Origin: an uncultured Acidimicrobiaceae bacterium
GTDB lineage: Bacteria > Actinomycetota > Acidimicrobiia > Acidimicrobiales > RAAP-2
Direction of reading: 5' to 3'
Length of the DNA: 35,932 nucleotides
NCBI GenBank assembly: GCA_903906055.1
Contig: CAIVIS010000197.1
Coordinates: 1 to 35,932, forward strand
Both the position numbers and the translations under genes were made by a program. The notes below the pieces were generated by a model. That model did not search any database, had not been told where the DNA came from, and worked only from the letters and a program-made list of their open reading frames with translations. Positions 9,546 through 19,104 of this stretch are shown here, piece by piece; within the stretch, counting starts at the first letter, position 1, and every line of letters begins with the position of its first letter.

Positions 9546-10391
9546 TCAGCCTCCGCTTCCGGCAAGTGCGCCGTTGATGTTGAACCCACCGAGGAGGGCC
9601 GCCTGGCCGAGGACACCCGCTTGAGCGGTGGCACCTTGCGCTTGGGCCTGCCCGATCTGCCCGTAGAGCTGGTCGGTGCTCTGGATGGCCTGGAGGCCGG
9701 CTTGCTGCATGCCGTAGTTCAACTGATTGATCCCCTGCTCCGTAGAGAGGTTGTTCTGTTGGGCGGAGAGATTGAGTCCTGCTTGCCCTCGAGCAATGTC
9801 GGCAGCGGAATACGCCTGCTGGGCTTCCGCTCCCTGCTGCTCCCGGTTGTACTGACCCATCTGATAGCCGTACTGCTGCTGTTCCCCGAGAGCCTGTCGC
9901 TGCAATCCTGCTTGAGCGAACTGGTTGCTTTGCGCCTGGGTGGCGACCTCTTGTTGCTGGCCTTGAGAACCGACCGCACCGGATGTCGCTGCTTGCCCCT
10001 GCGTAGCCTGCTGCTGATTCGCATAACCGGTCGCCTGCTGCTGCTGTGCTTGCTGGTTCGCTGCCTGCTGAAGTCCGAACTGCTGACCGGTCAACTGCTC
10101 AGAGGCTTGCCGTCCCTGCTGCGCCAGCCCGAACTGCGTGTTGAGTAGTCCAGCTTGCGAAGCAAGACCCTGCTGCTGGAGACCGATCTGCTCTTGGCCG
10201 ATGCCAGCATTGGCCTCCATGTAGGCACCCTGCAAACCGGCTTGGGCCTGCTGGGTGGCAAGACCGGTCTTCGTCTGGCCGATCTGATCCATGAGTTCGG
10301 CGACGGTGAGTTGTGTCCCGGCGATCGTGGGGGCAGCAGCAGCCGAGGCTGCGCCCGACAACCACTGCTGGTTCGACTGACTCATGGACAT
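9546..10391 (-). CDS. Gln/Ala-rich internal virion protein candidate
   Basis: 281 aa, extremely Q-rich, between the adaptor and the large internal protein. Confidence 0.65.
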   Translation of the reverse strand: MSMSQSNQQWLSGAASAAAAPTIAGTQLTVAELMDQIGQTKTGLATQQAQAGLQGAYMEANAGIGQEQIGLQQQGLASQAGLLNTQFGLAQQGRQASEQLTGQQFGLQQAANQQAQQQQATGYANQQQATQGQAATSGAVGSQGQQQEVATQAQSNQFAQAGLQRQALGEQQQYGYQMGQYNREQQGAEAQQAYSAADIARGQAGLNLSAQQNNLSTEQGINQLNYGMQQAGLQAIQSTDQLYGQIGQAQAQGATAQAGVLGQAALLGGFNINGALAGSGG

Positions 10392-11080
10392 CAGTTGTAG
10401 TCACTTCCTGCTGAGGCCCACGGAGGCCACGACGATTGACCGCTGGTAAAGGTGTTGGGCTGGTCGGTGTACCACCCGGTGTTGTTGCTGGCATCGGACA
10501 GGATGTTCTCGTATGCCTGCTTCGCCTCTTGCCACCGGGGGTTCGAGTCCTGTCGGAGGCATTTGTAGGTGGCGTACTCGTAAGCCGCTTCCTCGTACCC
10601 CTGCAAGATGTCAATGGGATCGGTGGTCAAGACCGCATCCACACTCTGTCTGTATCCGAATACGTTGAGTACACCGCCCTGATTGGGCACGGGAAAGAGT
10701 CGGATCGTCAGGCTCGGTGGGTTGCCCCAGAGCGTGTACGACTGAGGCCACGCAGCGGGGAAGGTCTGATAGACGCCCCACGCCTCGTCCATCTCGTTGT
10801 AGCCCATGAAGTCCAGAGGGTAGATAAAGACCTGCCCGGTGGAAGTGGGCTGGAACTCCACTCGGTAGACCGACATGACGTTCGACGGGATCAGGTAGTT
10901 CTGCACGTTGGCTGAGACCTGTACCTGCTGGTTGTTCCGCAGGGTTCGAGTGCGCCGAGAGAAGTCCGCACATGCCTGGTTCAGGTATCCCTGGATCTGC
11001 ACGTTCGTCCAGAACTGGGGAACAGGTTCATCAATCAGGTCTCTGACCTGCGTGATCGCTGAGGCCACAGTGACGGTCAT
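10391..11080 (-). CDS. Head-tail adaptor-like protein
   Basis: 229 aa (VASAITQVRDLIDEPVPQFWTNVQIQGYLNQACADFSRRTRTL...), typical podovirus adaptor composition and position. Confidence 0.6.
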   Translation of the reverse strand: MTVTVASAITQVRDLIDEPVPQFWTNVQIQGYLNQACADFSRRTRTLRNNQQVQVSANVQNYLIPSNVMSVYRVEFQPTSTGQVFIYPLDFMGYNEMDEAWGVYQTFPAAWPQSYTLWGNPPSLTIRLFPVPNQGGVLNVFGYRQSVDAVLTTDPIDILQGYEEAAYEYATYKCLRQDSNPRWQEAKQAYENILSDASNNTGWYTDQPNTFTSGQSSWPPWASAGSDYN

Positions 11081-11093
11081 ACGACCATCCTAC

Positions 11094-12449
11094 TCACTGC
11101 CCGTTCGCCCAGTCTTGGATGCGGAGGAAGTTGATGGAGAGATCTTGAGGAGCGGTGCTGTTTTTCCGCTGGATCAGCAAAGGGGCGATGACATTGTCGG
11201 GTGGTGGGTACACCCCGCTCGAGGCGGCCCAGATCTCCATCCGATGCCAGTTGGCGTCTAGCTCGTTGGCCGTCAGCATCCGGCTCTGACTGCGGAAGGG
11301 GAAGATGACCGGGAATCCCATGGCCGAAGCCCACCGCTCAATGGCGTTCCAGTTGATGTCCACGTCAGTCGGATTCCAGATTGACATGCCCTTGCGAGGG
11401 ACGAAGAGAAGTGGTCGGTACTTCTGCGTCGGTTTTGACGGAAGCGCTGGAGGCGGAACCGTGTCGGCTGCGCCAGCGTTGATGCTACTGTATCCAGTCG
11501 CCGTGGAGGAGCCTGAGAACACCGCACCGGGGATCGTCCATGCGTCAATGGTGGGGCTAGAACCGAGAACCTGGCTAGAGGTGTAGTGATACAGCCCGTC
11601 TGCGGTGATGACCGGCTGGAACCAACTGGCTGTGCCAGTCAACATCACCTGATTGGTGATGACGGTTGCAGTAGTCGTGTCGAACACAGACATCGTTGCA
11701 GGAGTTGTTTGGGTGACCGCCACGACGTAGCGCCCATCTGGCGTGATGGCAACTCCGATGACGGCACTGCCGCTACCGGAACCGACCGGAAAGTGACCGG
11801 TCACCGCTCCCGTGCTCGCATTTATGGCGACGATGCTTTGCGGGTAGACGGCTCCTTGGTTTGCGATGTAGATGGTTCCCCCGTCGGGGCTGATGCACAT
11901 GCCAATCGGGATGACACCGACCGGCAGAGTGAAGGTGGAAGCGAACGTGTTGCTCGCTGTCAGGATCCGGTAGATGACATTGGTTGAGGCATCATTGACG
12001 TACACGACGCTGCTGTCGGGCGATGGCACCGGCAGGAACGGCCGGGTGGGGCTTGTCAGGGTGGTGATGACCGCACCGGTAGCGGGGTTGATTACGACGA
12101 TGTTGTTCGCACCCACAGCACCAATGGCTGCATAGATAGCGGAACTGTTGGGAAGGATGCATGGATAGACGTTCCCGTTGAGAGCCGAGATAGTTGTGTT
12201 GTAGGTGTAGGAATAAGTTGCGAGGTCCAACTTATACAGGTGACTAGGCCCACCAGTATCAAGGAACGTGAGATAAGCGTTGGCATACCCCGGCTCTAGG
12301 ACAACGACAGGGGAATACGACCTGGATCTTACAACAGCATTTGCTACAAGTGTTGCTGGTGGTGGTTCTACGTTGTAGAGCGCCGCCCCCGCTCCATAAG
12401 CGGAACCTGGCGAAAACGTAACGCTGAATACGCCATTGGGTATCGCCAC
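11094..12449 (-). CDS. YVTN-type beta-propeller virion protein
   Basis: Repeats such as NNIVVINPATGAVITTL, SPDGGTIYIANQGA..SIVAINASTGAV, TPDGRYVVAVTQTTPATMSVFDTTTATV. Confidence 0.7.
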   Translation of the reverse strand: MAIPNGVFSVTFSPGSAYGAGAALYNVEPPPATLVANAVVRSRSYSPVVVLEPGYANAYLTFLDTGGPSHLYKLDLATYSYTYNTTISALNGNVYPCILPNSSAIYAAIGAVGANNIVVINPATGAVITTLTSPTRPFLPVPSPDSSVVYVNDASTNVIYRILTASNTFASTFTLPVGVIPIGMCISPDGGTIYIANQGAVYPQSIVAINASTGAVTGHFPVGSGSGSAVIGVAITPDGRYVVAVTQTTPATMSVFDTTTATVITNQVMLTGTASWFQPVITADGLYHYTSSQVLGSSPTIDAWTIPGAVFSGSSTATGYSSINAGAADTVPPPALPSKPTQKYRPLLFVPRKGMSIWNPTDVDINWNAIERWASAMGFPVIFPFRSQSRMLTANELDANWHRMEIWAASSGVYPPPDNVIAPLLIQRKNSTAPQDLSINFLRIQDWANGQ

Positions 12450-12451
12450 GA

Positions 12452-14398
12452 TCAGTTGTCAGAGGCGAGGTGTGTGCTGATGCTGTACTGGATGTCGATT
12501 CCGTGGATGATCGGCATGTCAGCGACCCCGGCAGTGTTGGTGGACGAAATGCGGATTGATGGCTCGTACAGTCCGATGCCACCGATATTGAACCGAAGAA
12601 GCTCTGGTCCGGTGGTGATTCCGTTGTAGGTGAAGGGTCCAGCAACGACAGTGCCCTGGTCAAGCACGCTGATCGTGATGCTGTTGTTGATCTGCGTGCA
12701 GGAAGCACGGACGATGACTTGGCGCACGTCAACGGTTTGGTTGACCGGAGCGAGGTGGAGCGGCGTTGACTGCCATTGGAAGGTCTGAGCGGGGGACGAG
12801 GGGTCGAACCGATAAAGAAAGTTGAGGCTCGATGCGCCTTTGAAGGACAGTTGGCCGGCATAGATGTAGTTGCCGTTGACCGGCTGGATCCAGAACAGGT
12901 CGTGCCCGCCTTGGGCGAGACGGGGGTAGTACGTCCACCAGTTGCCGGTCTTGGAGTCCATCATCCAGTTGTTGGACATGTAGACCTTGTCGCCGAATTC
13001 TTGGGCGTAGTAGCCGTAATTGTTCGACTGCATGCTGGAGTACTCAGGCGGCAGGTAGAACGAGTTGTTTAACTGGCTCGAGATCTTCTGGCTGGTATTG
13101 GATCCGTTCCACGACCAGGCCCCGTTGTCGAATGAGCAGTAGATGAAGCCGACGGGGGTCGACGCTGCGTTGCCGTAGAAGTTGCCAGTTGAGGTAATGC
13201 CGGGAAGCGAGGTCACGGTCGGCGAGAAGATGTCCCCGGTGACAATGACGCCTCCGCCCCGCTTCTTGATCAGGACGAGTTCACCCGCCGAGATCGACCC
13301 GCCAGCCCCATACCCGTAGGGCTGCTCCGCAGCGAGCACCGTCTGCTGGTTGCCGATAGCTGCGGACAGGCCGGGATCGGTGAAGTTGATGCTCTCGTTG
13401 GTCTGGAACGTGGTGTTCGTCCAGGTGTATGAGGTGCCTGCGAGCACGATGACTCGAGACTGGTGCGTGATGGTCTGACCCGACACGGACTGGCCGGGGT
13501 TCACCATCATTGTGAACGGGGTGAAAGATGACCGGTTTGACGGGTCGGGGTACATGTACAACTGCCCTGAGACACCCCCCTGTGCCGTCTGTGCCGGTCC
13601 ACCGGAAGGAAACACACATACGGGCGAGTAAGGGATTTGCAGGACTACAGCAACTCCACCGGAACTCCACGCTCCACCCGTAGAAGGGGAAGTGGCGAAG
13701 GTGCCGGTCCACGCTCCGCTTGATCCACCGGAAGCGGTGATGGTGTATGCCTTGTTGAGGGTCAATCCGGTTACGCCAACGGGGAGCTGGTTGAAGTAGA
13801 CGGAGACCGGGGCACCCGCAGCGCTACCAACGGTGGTGGGAGCGAAGGGGTTTGCACCGAGGGTGGAGTTGGTGGTGATGGTCGTGGTGGCCCCGACGGT
13901 GACAGCGGTGATCGGCAGACCTGCTGCTGCTCTGCTCATCTGTGGGTAGGGCGATCCGAAGATCCCTGCTGCGGACGCGTTCGTCGTACCAACGATGGTG
14001 TTGAGGGCAGCGGTCTCGAGGATGTACGAGTACGCCTTCCAATAGTGATTGGACCCGTCATCGAACTCGGCCATGACAATGGCTTCGGTGTTACCCGACC
14101 CAAGTTCATCATGAACAAGCAGCCCGACGATGTAGGTGGGGCGAGCGGCTCCGTGGTCGTACCCATGGGTTGTGGTATCGGGCCAGGTGTACGTCTGTGT
14201 GATTCCCGGCAGGGCGACGAGCGATCCCGATGGGATTGAGTAGCACGACCAAGTGTTGTTTGGGTCCGCTGAGCCTAGGGGGGCTGCTGGCAGACGGTTC
14301 GCTGTTGCGTCTACGACCGTCCCGCTGTTGGAGTAGATGCCAGGGGAGAAGTCCTCAATGCGGATCCACTGCGGTCCTGGGTCTTCCTTTGGCGACAC
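12452..14398 (-). CDS. Large tail/virion structural protein
   Basis: 648 aa (WIRIEDFSPGIYSNSGTVVDATANRLPAAPLGSADPNNTWSC...), resembles tail tubular B-like proteins of podoviruses; late operon. Confidence 0.6.
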   Translation of the reverse strand: MSPKEDPGPQWIRIEDFSPGIYSNSGTVVDATANRLPAAPLGSADPNNTWSCYSIPSGSLVALPGITQTYTWPDTTTHGYDHGAARPTYIVGLLVHDELGSGNTEAIVMAEFDDGSNHYWKAYSYILETAALNTIVGTTNASAAGIFGSPYPQMSRAAAGLPITAVTVGATTTITTNSTLGANPFAPTTVGSAAGAPVSVYFNQLPVGVTGLTLNKAYTITASGGSSGAWTGTFATSPSTGGAWSSGGVAVVLQIPYSPVCVFPSGGPAQTAQGGVSGQLYMYPDPSNRSSFTPFTMMVNPGQSVSGQTITHQSRVIVLAGTSYTWTNTTFQTNESINFTDPGLSAAIGNQQTVLAAEQPYGYGAGGSISAGELVLIKKRGGGVIVTGDIFSPTVTSLPGITSTGNFYGNAASTPVGFIYCSFDNGAWSWNGSNTSQKISSQLNNSFYLPPEYSSMQSNNYGYYAQEFGDKVYMSNNWMMDSKTGNWWTYYPRLAQGGHDLFWIQPVNGNYIYAGQLSFKGASSLNFLYRFDPSSPAQTFQWQSTPLHLAPVNQTVDVRQVIVRASCTQINNSITISVLDQGTVVAGPFTYNGITTGPELLRFNIGGIGLYEPSIRISSTNTAGVADMPIIHGIDIQYSISTHLASDN

Positions 14399-14399
14399 G

Positions 14400-14705
14400 T
14401 CATCTCCCCTTGAGGAGTGTTTGCACCAAGGTGATCAGGTCGACGTGACACAGCACGTTCGCCTCCACCACGATTCGCTCCTGCTCAAGGATAGACGTAG
14501 ATGCCTCGGCTAGGCGGTTTCTGCCAGCAACGGATTCCCCGTTCGAGTCCAAAAAGACTTGAAAAAACTGTTCGTTGATCTGGGCCGCCAGCCGAGCGTG
14601 ATCTTTGCGATGGTTGATCAGATCGCTAGTGAGGTTGCACAACTCTTGTTGCAGATCGTCCGTTGACAGGGACGCGTACTGCGTGGGTGCAACCGGGTAA
14701 CTCAC
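14400..14705 (-). CDS. Hypothetical protein
   Basis: 101 aa, overlaps upstream stop, coiled-coil character. Confidence 0.65.
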   Translation of the reverse strand: MSYPVAPTQYASLSTDDLQQELCNLTSDLINHRKDHARLAAQINEQFFQVFLDSNGESVAGRNRLAEASTSILEQERIVVEANVLCHVDLITLVQTLLKGR

Positions 14706-15268
14706 ATCCCAGGCGGAGTGTCCGCAGTCGCTTCGCCGGCCTCAGGATCGTCGGCCATCATGTTTGACGTGAGGGCGTGCTGACGGTTCTCCAACTCAGC
14801 CATCTGGTGCTTGACCCGCTCGAGTTCAGTGCGGATGTCAATGTTCTGAGTCTCAATGGTCTGATACCCGTAGTTGATGCTGTCGGGGTTGGAGATGGGG
14901 AAAGTCAATTCCCGATCCGTCAAGGTGTAGACGCTCACCTTGGGTGCCACCTTGGGCAGCATGTTGAGCTTGTCGTGGTACAAGCCGTAGAAGACGGACA
15001 GGCGAATCAGTTCGCCCTTCCGCTCCGGTACGACGCCCCGCTCCCCGTTGGGAGTCTGGAAGACAGTCTGCTTCTTGAACTCGGAGCGAGGATCGCCCAA
15101 GTACTTGCAGCACACATGGAACGGAATGAAGACCGTCTTCTTCGGCTCGAGGACGTAGACCCGTCGGACCCCGGCCCACTCAAGTGGGACGGAGCCGACG
15201 TTGGTCACCTTCATCATCTCGTCGGGATCCGACAAGACAACATCTGAGAACATGGGCGCAGTAGCCAT
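14702..15268 (-). CDS. Hypothetical virion-associated protein
   Basis: Trimmed from ORF 14702..15820 to MATAPMFSDVVLSDPDEMMKVTNVGSVPLEW...; the upstream part has W/H/R-rich out-of-frame composition and overlaps the neighbouring gene. Confidence 0.7.
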   Translation of the reverse strand: MATAPMFSDVVLSDPDEMMKVTNVGSVPLEWAGVRRVYVLEPKKTVFIPFHVCCKYLGDPRSEFKKQTVFQTPNGERGVVPERKGELIRLSVFYGLYHDKLNMLPKVAPKVSVYTLTDRELTFPISNPDSINYGYQTIETQNIDIRTELERVKHQMAELENRQHALTSNMMADDPEAGEATADTPPGM

Positions 15269-15285
15269 GCTTCCTTCTTTCTGTA

Positions 15286-16038
15286 TCAGGAGCTTTCGAT
15301 GTGACACCAGCCGAGGGCCGGTGCGATGGTGGTAGCAGTGGGGGCCTGGAGGCAAGTGCCGACGCCGGTTCCAGCAGCAGCCGATGCGATGGCCGCCGAA
15401 ATGGCACCACCGGGGATCGTAGCCGAGGTCGTGACGATCTGAGCTGCCGTGGGAGTCAAGGTGAAGAGCACCTGAGCGAGTCCACTGGTAGCAATCTGAC
15501 AGATCGTTCCACCGGGCACCTGGGTCAACTTTGACCCGAGGGTGTTGCCACCGATGAGCGGGCCGATGCAAGACGCTGCACCGGCTGCTGCCGGGGAAGC
15601 CACGGTGACCGTCGGGTAGGCCGGAGCGGAGGCAGCACCCGAAGCGGTGCCGTTCCACGTCTGAAGTCCCATGAGCTGTCCGAAGACAAACGGGGCGGTG
15701 TAGGTGCCGACTGCCGTGTTCGTTCCACCCGTGGTGAGCACGGGGATTGAGAACGTGGTGCTCGAGAGCACCGTGATGGGCCAAGTGCCGTTGGTAACTC
15801 CAGCGCCAACGGTTGTCCAAGTTGCGCTTGCCATGGTGACCTGCTGGCCGTTGACCAAACCGTGAACCGAAGTCGTGGTGACCACGGCAGCGGCGGCAGC
15901 GGAGATGGACACGATGGCCCCACCGAGACTGTTGCCCGCTGGATCGGTGACGAACCGCTGGATGGAAACGTCTGCGTAAACCTCGTTGCCCTGCGGAGCA
16001 TTGATGCCCGCTGGGTTAGCAATTACTGACTCTGCCAT
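15286..16038 (-). CDS. Capsid decoration / minor capsid-like protein
   Basis: 250 aa directly downstream of the capsid gene; Ala/Thr/Gly-rich beta protein with VHGLVNGQQVTMA..NGTWPITVLSSTTFSIPV motif. Confidence 0.55.
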   Translation of the reverse strand: MAESVIANPAGINAPQGNEVYADVSIQRFVTDPAGNSLGGAIVSISAAAAAVVTTTSVHGLVNGQQVTMASATWTTVGAGVTNGTWPITVLSSTTFSIPVLTTGGTNTAVGTYTAPFVFGQLMGLQTWNGTASGAASAPAYPTVTVASPAAAGAASCIGPLIGGNTLGSKLTQVPGGTICQIATSGLAQVLFTLTPTAAQIVTTSATIPGGAISAAIASAAAGTGVGTCLQAPTATTIAPALGWCHIESS

Positions 16039-16048
16039 GACTGACCTC

Positions 16049-17041
16049 CTAGGCCGAAAGCTTGGTGAACTTGCCCTGGCGGGCCGGGTTGGCGCAGATC
16101 AGCTGAGCGTAGAGCTTCATGATCGCCGTCATGGCGTCCTGGTTCGGGGGCTTGACAAAGTCCTCGATCACGAAGTTGCCACCCTGTCCGACCACGAACG
16201 TCCAGTACTCCTCGTTGAGGAAGAACAGGGTGCCGTCGCCGGTTGCGTTCACGGTGTCAATGTGGTCATCACAGAGCCACGGAACGTTGTTGTACATGAG
16301 ATGGTCGAAGCCCGCCGAAGCGAACTGCTGGTCAACCATCGCTACGTTCTTGAACTGGTTGAACACTGCGCCGGATGACGAGGGAGCCTGGTTCAGGTTC
16401 TGGTAGCGGATGTAGTTTGCCCGGTCGCCAGCGATGACGGTCGGGGCACGGCCACCGATGGTGCAAGCACCAAAGAGGGCGTTGAGGGTGGCGAGCGTCA
16501 TGGTCGTGGTGGTGGAGTCGACCTGAGCGTTCAACCAAGTGTTGGTCGACCGGGTGATGCCACCGTAGGAAGCAGCAACGGTGCCGTTGTCGACAGCGGC
16601 GTTGATGCCAATGATCGACTTGGGGTTCGAGCCATCAGACCAGAAACCGACGGCGAGCGTGTCCAGCCAGTCCAGCTTCGCCATCTCGAACTGGGCGGTG
16701 AGGTAGTCCATCGCCTTTTCGTCGGACTCGGACTGGTTCAGGGTGAGACCGTCAACCGTGACGTTGTTGTAGAGCTGCGCCCACGGGAAGGATCCGTCCT
16801 GCACCACGTCGAAGGGGACGGTGGTCAGGATCTCGGGACCGGTGTACCAGCCACCCGAGTTGGGCTTGGCGTACATCCACGGCTGCTCGATCCACAGACC
16901 GCCCTTGACCACGTCCTTGTTCCTGGCCTTGAGCCGGAAGGTGATCGGCGACGCATTGAAAACCACATCCGTGATGTACTTCATCAGGTGTCGGTTGCTC
17001 AACGCAGTCAGGGTGTTTGTACCCCAAATCGGCGTAGCCAT
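16049..17041 (-). CDS. Major capsid protein
   Basis: 330 aa (MATPIWGTNTLTALSNRHLMKYITDVVFNASPITFRLKARNKDVVKGGLWIEQPWMYA...), downstream of scaffold. Confidence 0.85.
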   Translation of the reverse strand: MATPIWGTNTLTALSNRHLMKYITDVVFNASPITFRLKARNKDVVKGGLWIEQPWMYAKPNSGGWYTGPEILTTVPFDVVQDGSFPWAQLYNNVTVDGLTLNQSESDEKAMDYLTAQFEMAKLDWLDTLAVGFWSDGSNPKSIIGINAAVDNGTVAASYGGITRSTNTWLNAQVDSTTTTMTLATLNALFGACTIGGRAPTVIAGDRANYIRYQNLNQAPSSSGAVFNQFKNVAMVDQQFASAGFDHLMYNNVPWLCDDHIDTVNATGDGTLFFLNEEYWTFVVGQGGNFVIEDFVKPPNQDAMTAIMKLYAQLICANPARQGKFTKLSA

Positions 17042-17055
17042 CTTCTATTGCCCTT

Positions 17056-17967
17056 TCATTCGGTAAGGCCAGAACGGAAGTCCGTGAGCATTGCGCTCAT
17101 GATCTCCTGTCGATTGTTCGGCCTGGGTTCTGATGTCTGATTCCTGGGTGTTGACCCGGTACTGGATGAAAGCGCAGATTGCTTACGCTTGCGGTCTTCG
17201 GCCTGCTGGGCCTTAGATCGGAGCGTATCACTGTGAAGCGTCTTTTCACGGTATTGCGGTGTTGCCCAAACGGCGGTGTCAAGTGCCCGCATCATGCCCC
17301 CCTTGAGCGAACCCTCGGGATCAAGGGACTCAGGGGTCTCGAGAAGACGCATGTCGCTCGCAGCGGCGACGATGTTCTTCACGTCCTCGGTGTCGAACTC
17401 GGGATGCTCCACATGAAACTGACTGAGGGCATCACGGAACGAGTTGATGACCAACTGCTTGCGAGTTTCCGCTTGCTGGTTGGCGTAGTCGGCCTGTCGA
17501 CGGGACTCCGCCGCCTTCACTTCGCTCAGTTCAGCGTCGATGCGCTGCTGCTGGCGGTAGAGGAAAATCGACTGTTGATCGTCGGGATCTAGCCACTCGG
17601 GCAGGGAGTCGGTGACATCGACTGCAACCTGTTGGCCGAGGATGGCGTCGCGTACCCGTTTCGCCTTGTCGGGATCTCCCTTGACCTGACGATTGAGCTC
17701 AAGCAGGGCTTGTGCTTCTTCGATGGGCATGATCTCGCCACCGAAGTCGACCAGTCCCGGCGGAAGGATGTCGGGAGTATCGGGGAGGGAGGGAGGCTCC
17801 GTGGATGAGGTGGTCTCAACCTCCCCCCCCGGTGCATCTTCCCCAGCACCCTCAAGGTCAGCGGAAACCTCGGGGTCGGGGAAATCGTTGTGGAGGTCGG
17901 CAAGCATCGCATCAAGATCGAGCGATGGCTCCTCCTGGTCAAAGTCTGGCGCAGTTTCAGACATCAT
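17056..17967 (-). CDS. Scaffolding protein
   Basis: 303 aa, acidic N-terminus and charged helical C-terminus, immediately upstream of the capsid gene. Confidence 0.7.
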   Translation of the reverse strand: MMSETAPDFDQEEPSLDLDAMLADLHNDFPDPEVSADLEGAGEDAPGGEVETTSSTEPPSLPDTPDILPPGLVDFGGEIMPIEEAQALLELNRQVKGDPDKAKRVRDAILGQQVAVDVTDSLPEWLDPDDQQSIFLYRQQQRIDAELSEVKAAESRRQADYANQQAETRKQLVINSFRDALSQFHVEHPEFDTEDVKNIVAAASDMRLLETPESLDPEGSLKGGMMRALDTAVWATPQYREKTLHSDTLRSKAQQAEDRKRKQSALSSSTGSTPRNQTSEPRPNNRQEIMSAMLTDFRSGLTE

Positions 17968-18341
17968 TCACCTGTTGATTGAGAGATCACCCGGCGCATC
18001 TCGTCGGGATCCATCTGAGGGATACGGGCATGTGGTTCTGGACCGCCCTGAGGAGGGCCGGCCTGTGGTGGAGGACCGCCTCCTGGTGAGGGCGATGGCG
18101 CAGGCCCGCCAGGTGGGGGGCCGCCTACAGGAGGTGGCGCACCCCCCCCGGCAGGTCCGGTCGGCTGCGCTCCTCCCGGCTGTTGCGGGTTCTTGATGAC
18201 CCCAACGACTACTTTCTCAAGCGCCATGATTACGTCCATGTGGGCGTCTGGCGCGAGTTTCGCCTGAGTCAGGGCCATGAGAACTTCACCCATGGCATCA
18301 GTGAAGGAAGCGGGAGCCTTACCGGCTCCGCCGGCTGCCAT
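17964..18341 (-). CDS. Hypothetical Pro/Gly-rich protein
   Basis: 125 aa; central GGGAPPPVGGPPPGG tract; overlaps upstream and downstream genes by a few nt. Confidence 0.65.
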   Translation of the reverse strand: MAAGGAGKAPASFTDAMGEVLMALTQAKLAPDAHMDVIMALEKVVVGVIKNPQQPGGAQPTGPAGGGAPPPVGGPPPGGPAPSPSPGGGPPPQAGPPQGGPEPHARIPQMDPDEMRRVISQSTGE

Positions 18342-18511
18342 CAGAGAATCGCCTCGTCATGAGGTTCGCCGGAAACCCGATCGCTGAACGTCTCGGATCC
18401 GTAGGCATCGTTGGACGTGAATCCCTGCTTGTGGATGACCACGTTGCCGCCGTCTTGGGGAAGCTGTGCTCCCATTGCAATGTGGTGGACGCCATCCTGC
18501 TTGCGAGCCAT
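18341..18511 (-). CDS. Small hypothetical protein (not in ORF track)
   Basis: Own translation: MARKQDGVHHIAMGAQLPQDGGNVVIHKQGFTSNDAYGSETFSDRVSGEPHDEAIL*. GGAG upstream; stop overlaps next ATG (TGATG). Confidence 0.7.
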   Translation of the reverse strand: MARKQDGVHHIAMGAQLPQDGGNVVIHKQGFTSNDAYGSETFSDRVSGEPHDEAIL

Positions 18512-18535
18512 GTTGATCTCCTTTAGAAACGTCGA

Positions 18536-18564
18536 AGGGTGCTACCGAAGAACGGTAGCACCCT
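18536..18564. other. Strong intergenic hairpin
   Basis: AGGGTGCTACC-GAAGAAC-GGTAGCACCCT, 11-bp perfect stem with 7-nt loop; no clean T-tract on the minus strand. Confidence 0.8.
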
Positions 18565-18597
18565 GATCGACTCTGACGGGGTTTTTAGCCCGACAAG

Positions 18598-18648
18598 CTA
18601 CTTGCGCTTGCCGTGGCGACCACCGTGACGCTTTCCGCGACGGGCCAT
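18598..18648 (-). CDS. Tiny basic peptide, 16 aa (not in ORF track)
   Basis: Own translation: MARRGKRHGGRHGKRK*. Purine-rich GGAAGGGGGTGG immediately upstream. Confidence 0.5.
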   Translation of the reverse strand: MARRGKRHGGRHGKRK

Positions 18649-18696
18649 TGTTCCACCCCCTTCCTGTGACGAAGAAGTGATGGTTGACACCGCCGT

Positions 18697-18846
18697 CTAC
18701 CGACCTGCTCGGTGGCTGACGCGCTTGGTGTGTGACCGACTGGTGCTCTTGGTCTGAGCGAGAGGGTTCTGCTTGGAGTTGGAGCGGTTGGCTCCAACCC
18801 TCTTCCGGCCCCGCTGGGCCTTGCCACTCTTAGCGAGATGTCGCAC
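18697..18846 (-). CDS. Small basic protein, 49 aa (GTG start)
   Basis: (M)[56 protein letters not shown] ribosome-binding site upstream. Confidence 0.6.
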   Translation of the reverse strand: MRHLAKSGKAQRGRKRVGANRSNSKQNPLAQTKSTSRSHTKRVSHRAGR

Positions 18847-18997
18847 GCTTGCTCCTTCTTTTGGATTTCCTCGACGGGTGACGGCGAGAGTTTGAGAGAG
18901 CAGCCGCAACGGCCTGCTTCTGGTCGTGACCGGAGTGAACCATCTCGCTGATGTTCTTTGAGATGGTTGCTCGGCTAGATCCAGATTTGAGTGGCAC
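18830..18997 (-). CDS. Small basic protein, 55 aa (GTG start; not in ORF track)
   Basis: Own translation: (M)[54 protein letters not shown]. Resembles the [31 protein letters not shown] small phage protein family. Confidence 0.7.
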   Translation of the reverse strand: MPLKSGSSRATISKNISEMVHSGHDQKQAVAAALSNSRRHPSRKSKRRSKRATSR

Positions 18998-19104
18998 GTC
19001 TAGAACGCTCTCCGTGTGGACCGCCGGGGTCCGAATCGTCTCATTTGGTACTTGCTTCCAGGCCGGCGACCCTTGGCAGATCTTTTGCTACGGACCACGA
19101 TATC

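Noticed and set aside
11080-11086. TAGGAT-N6-ATG contexts at 11080, 19383 and 19752 as leaderless promoters
   Set aside because: No matching -35 where checked (11080, 19752); AGGA at ~7 nt from ATG is better explained as Shine-Dalgarno.
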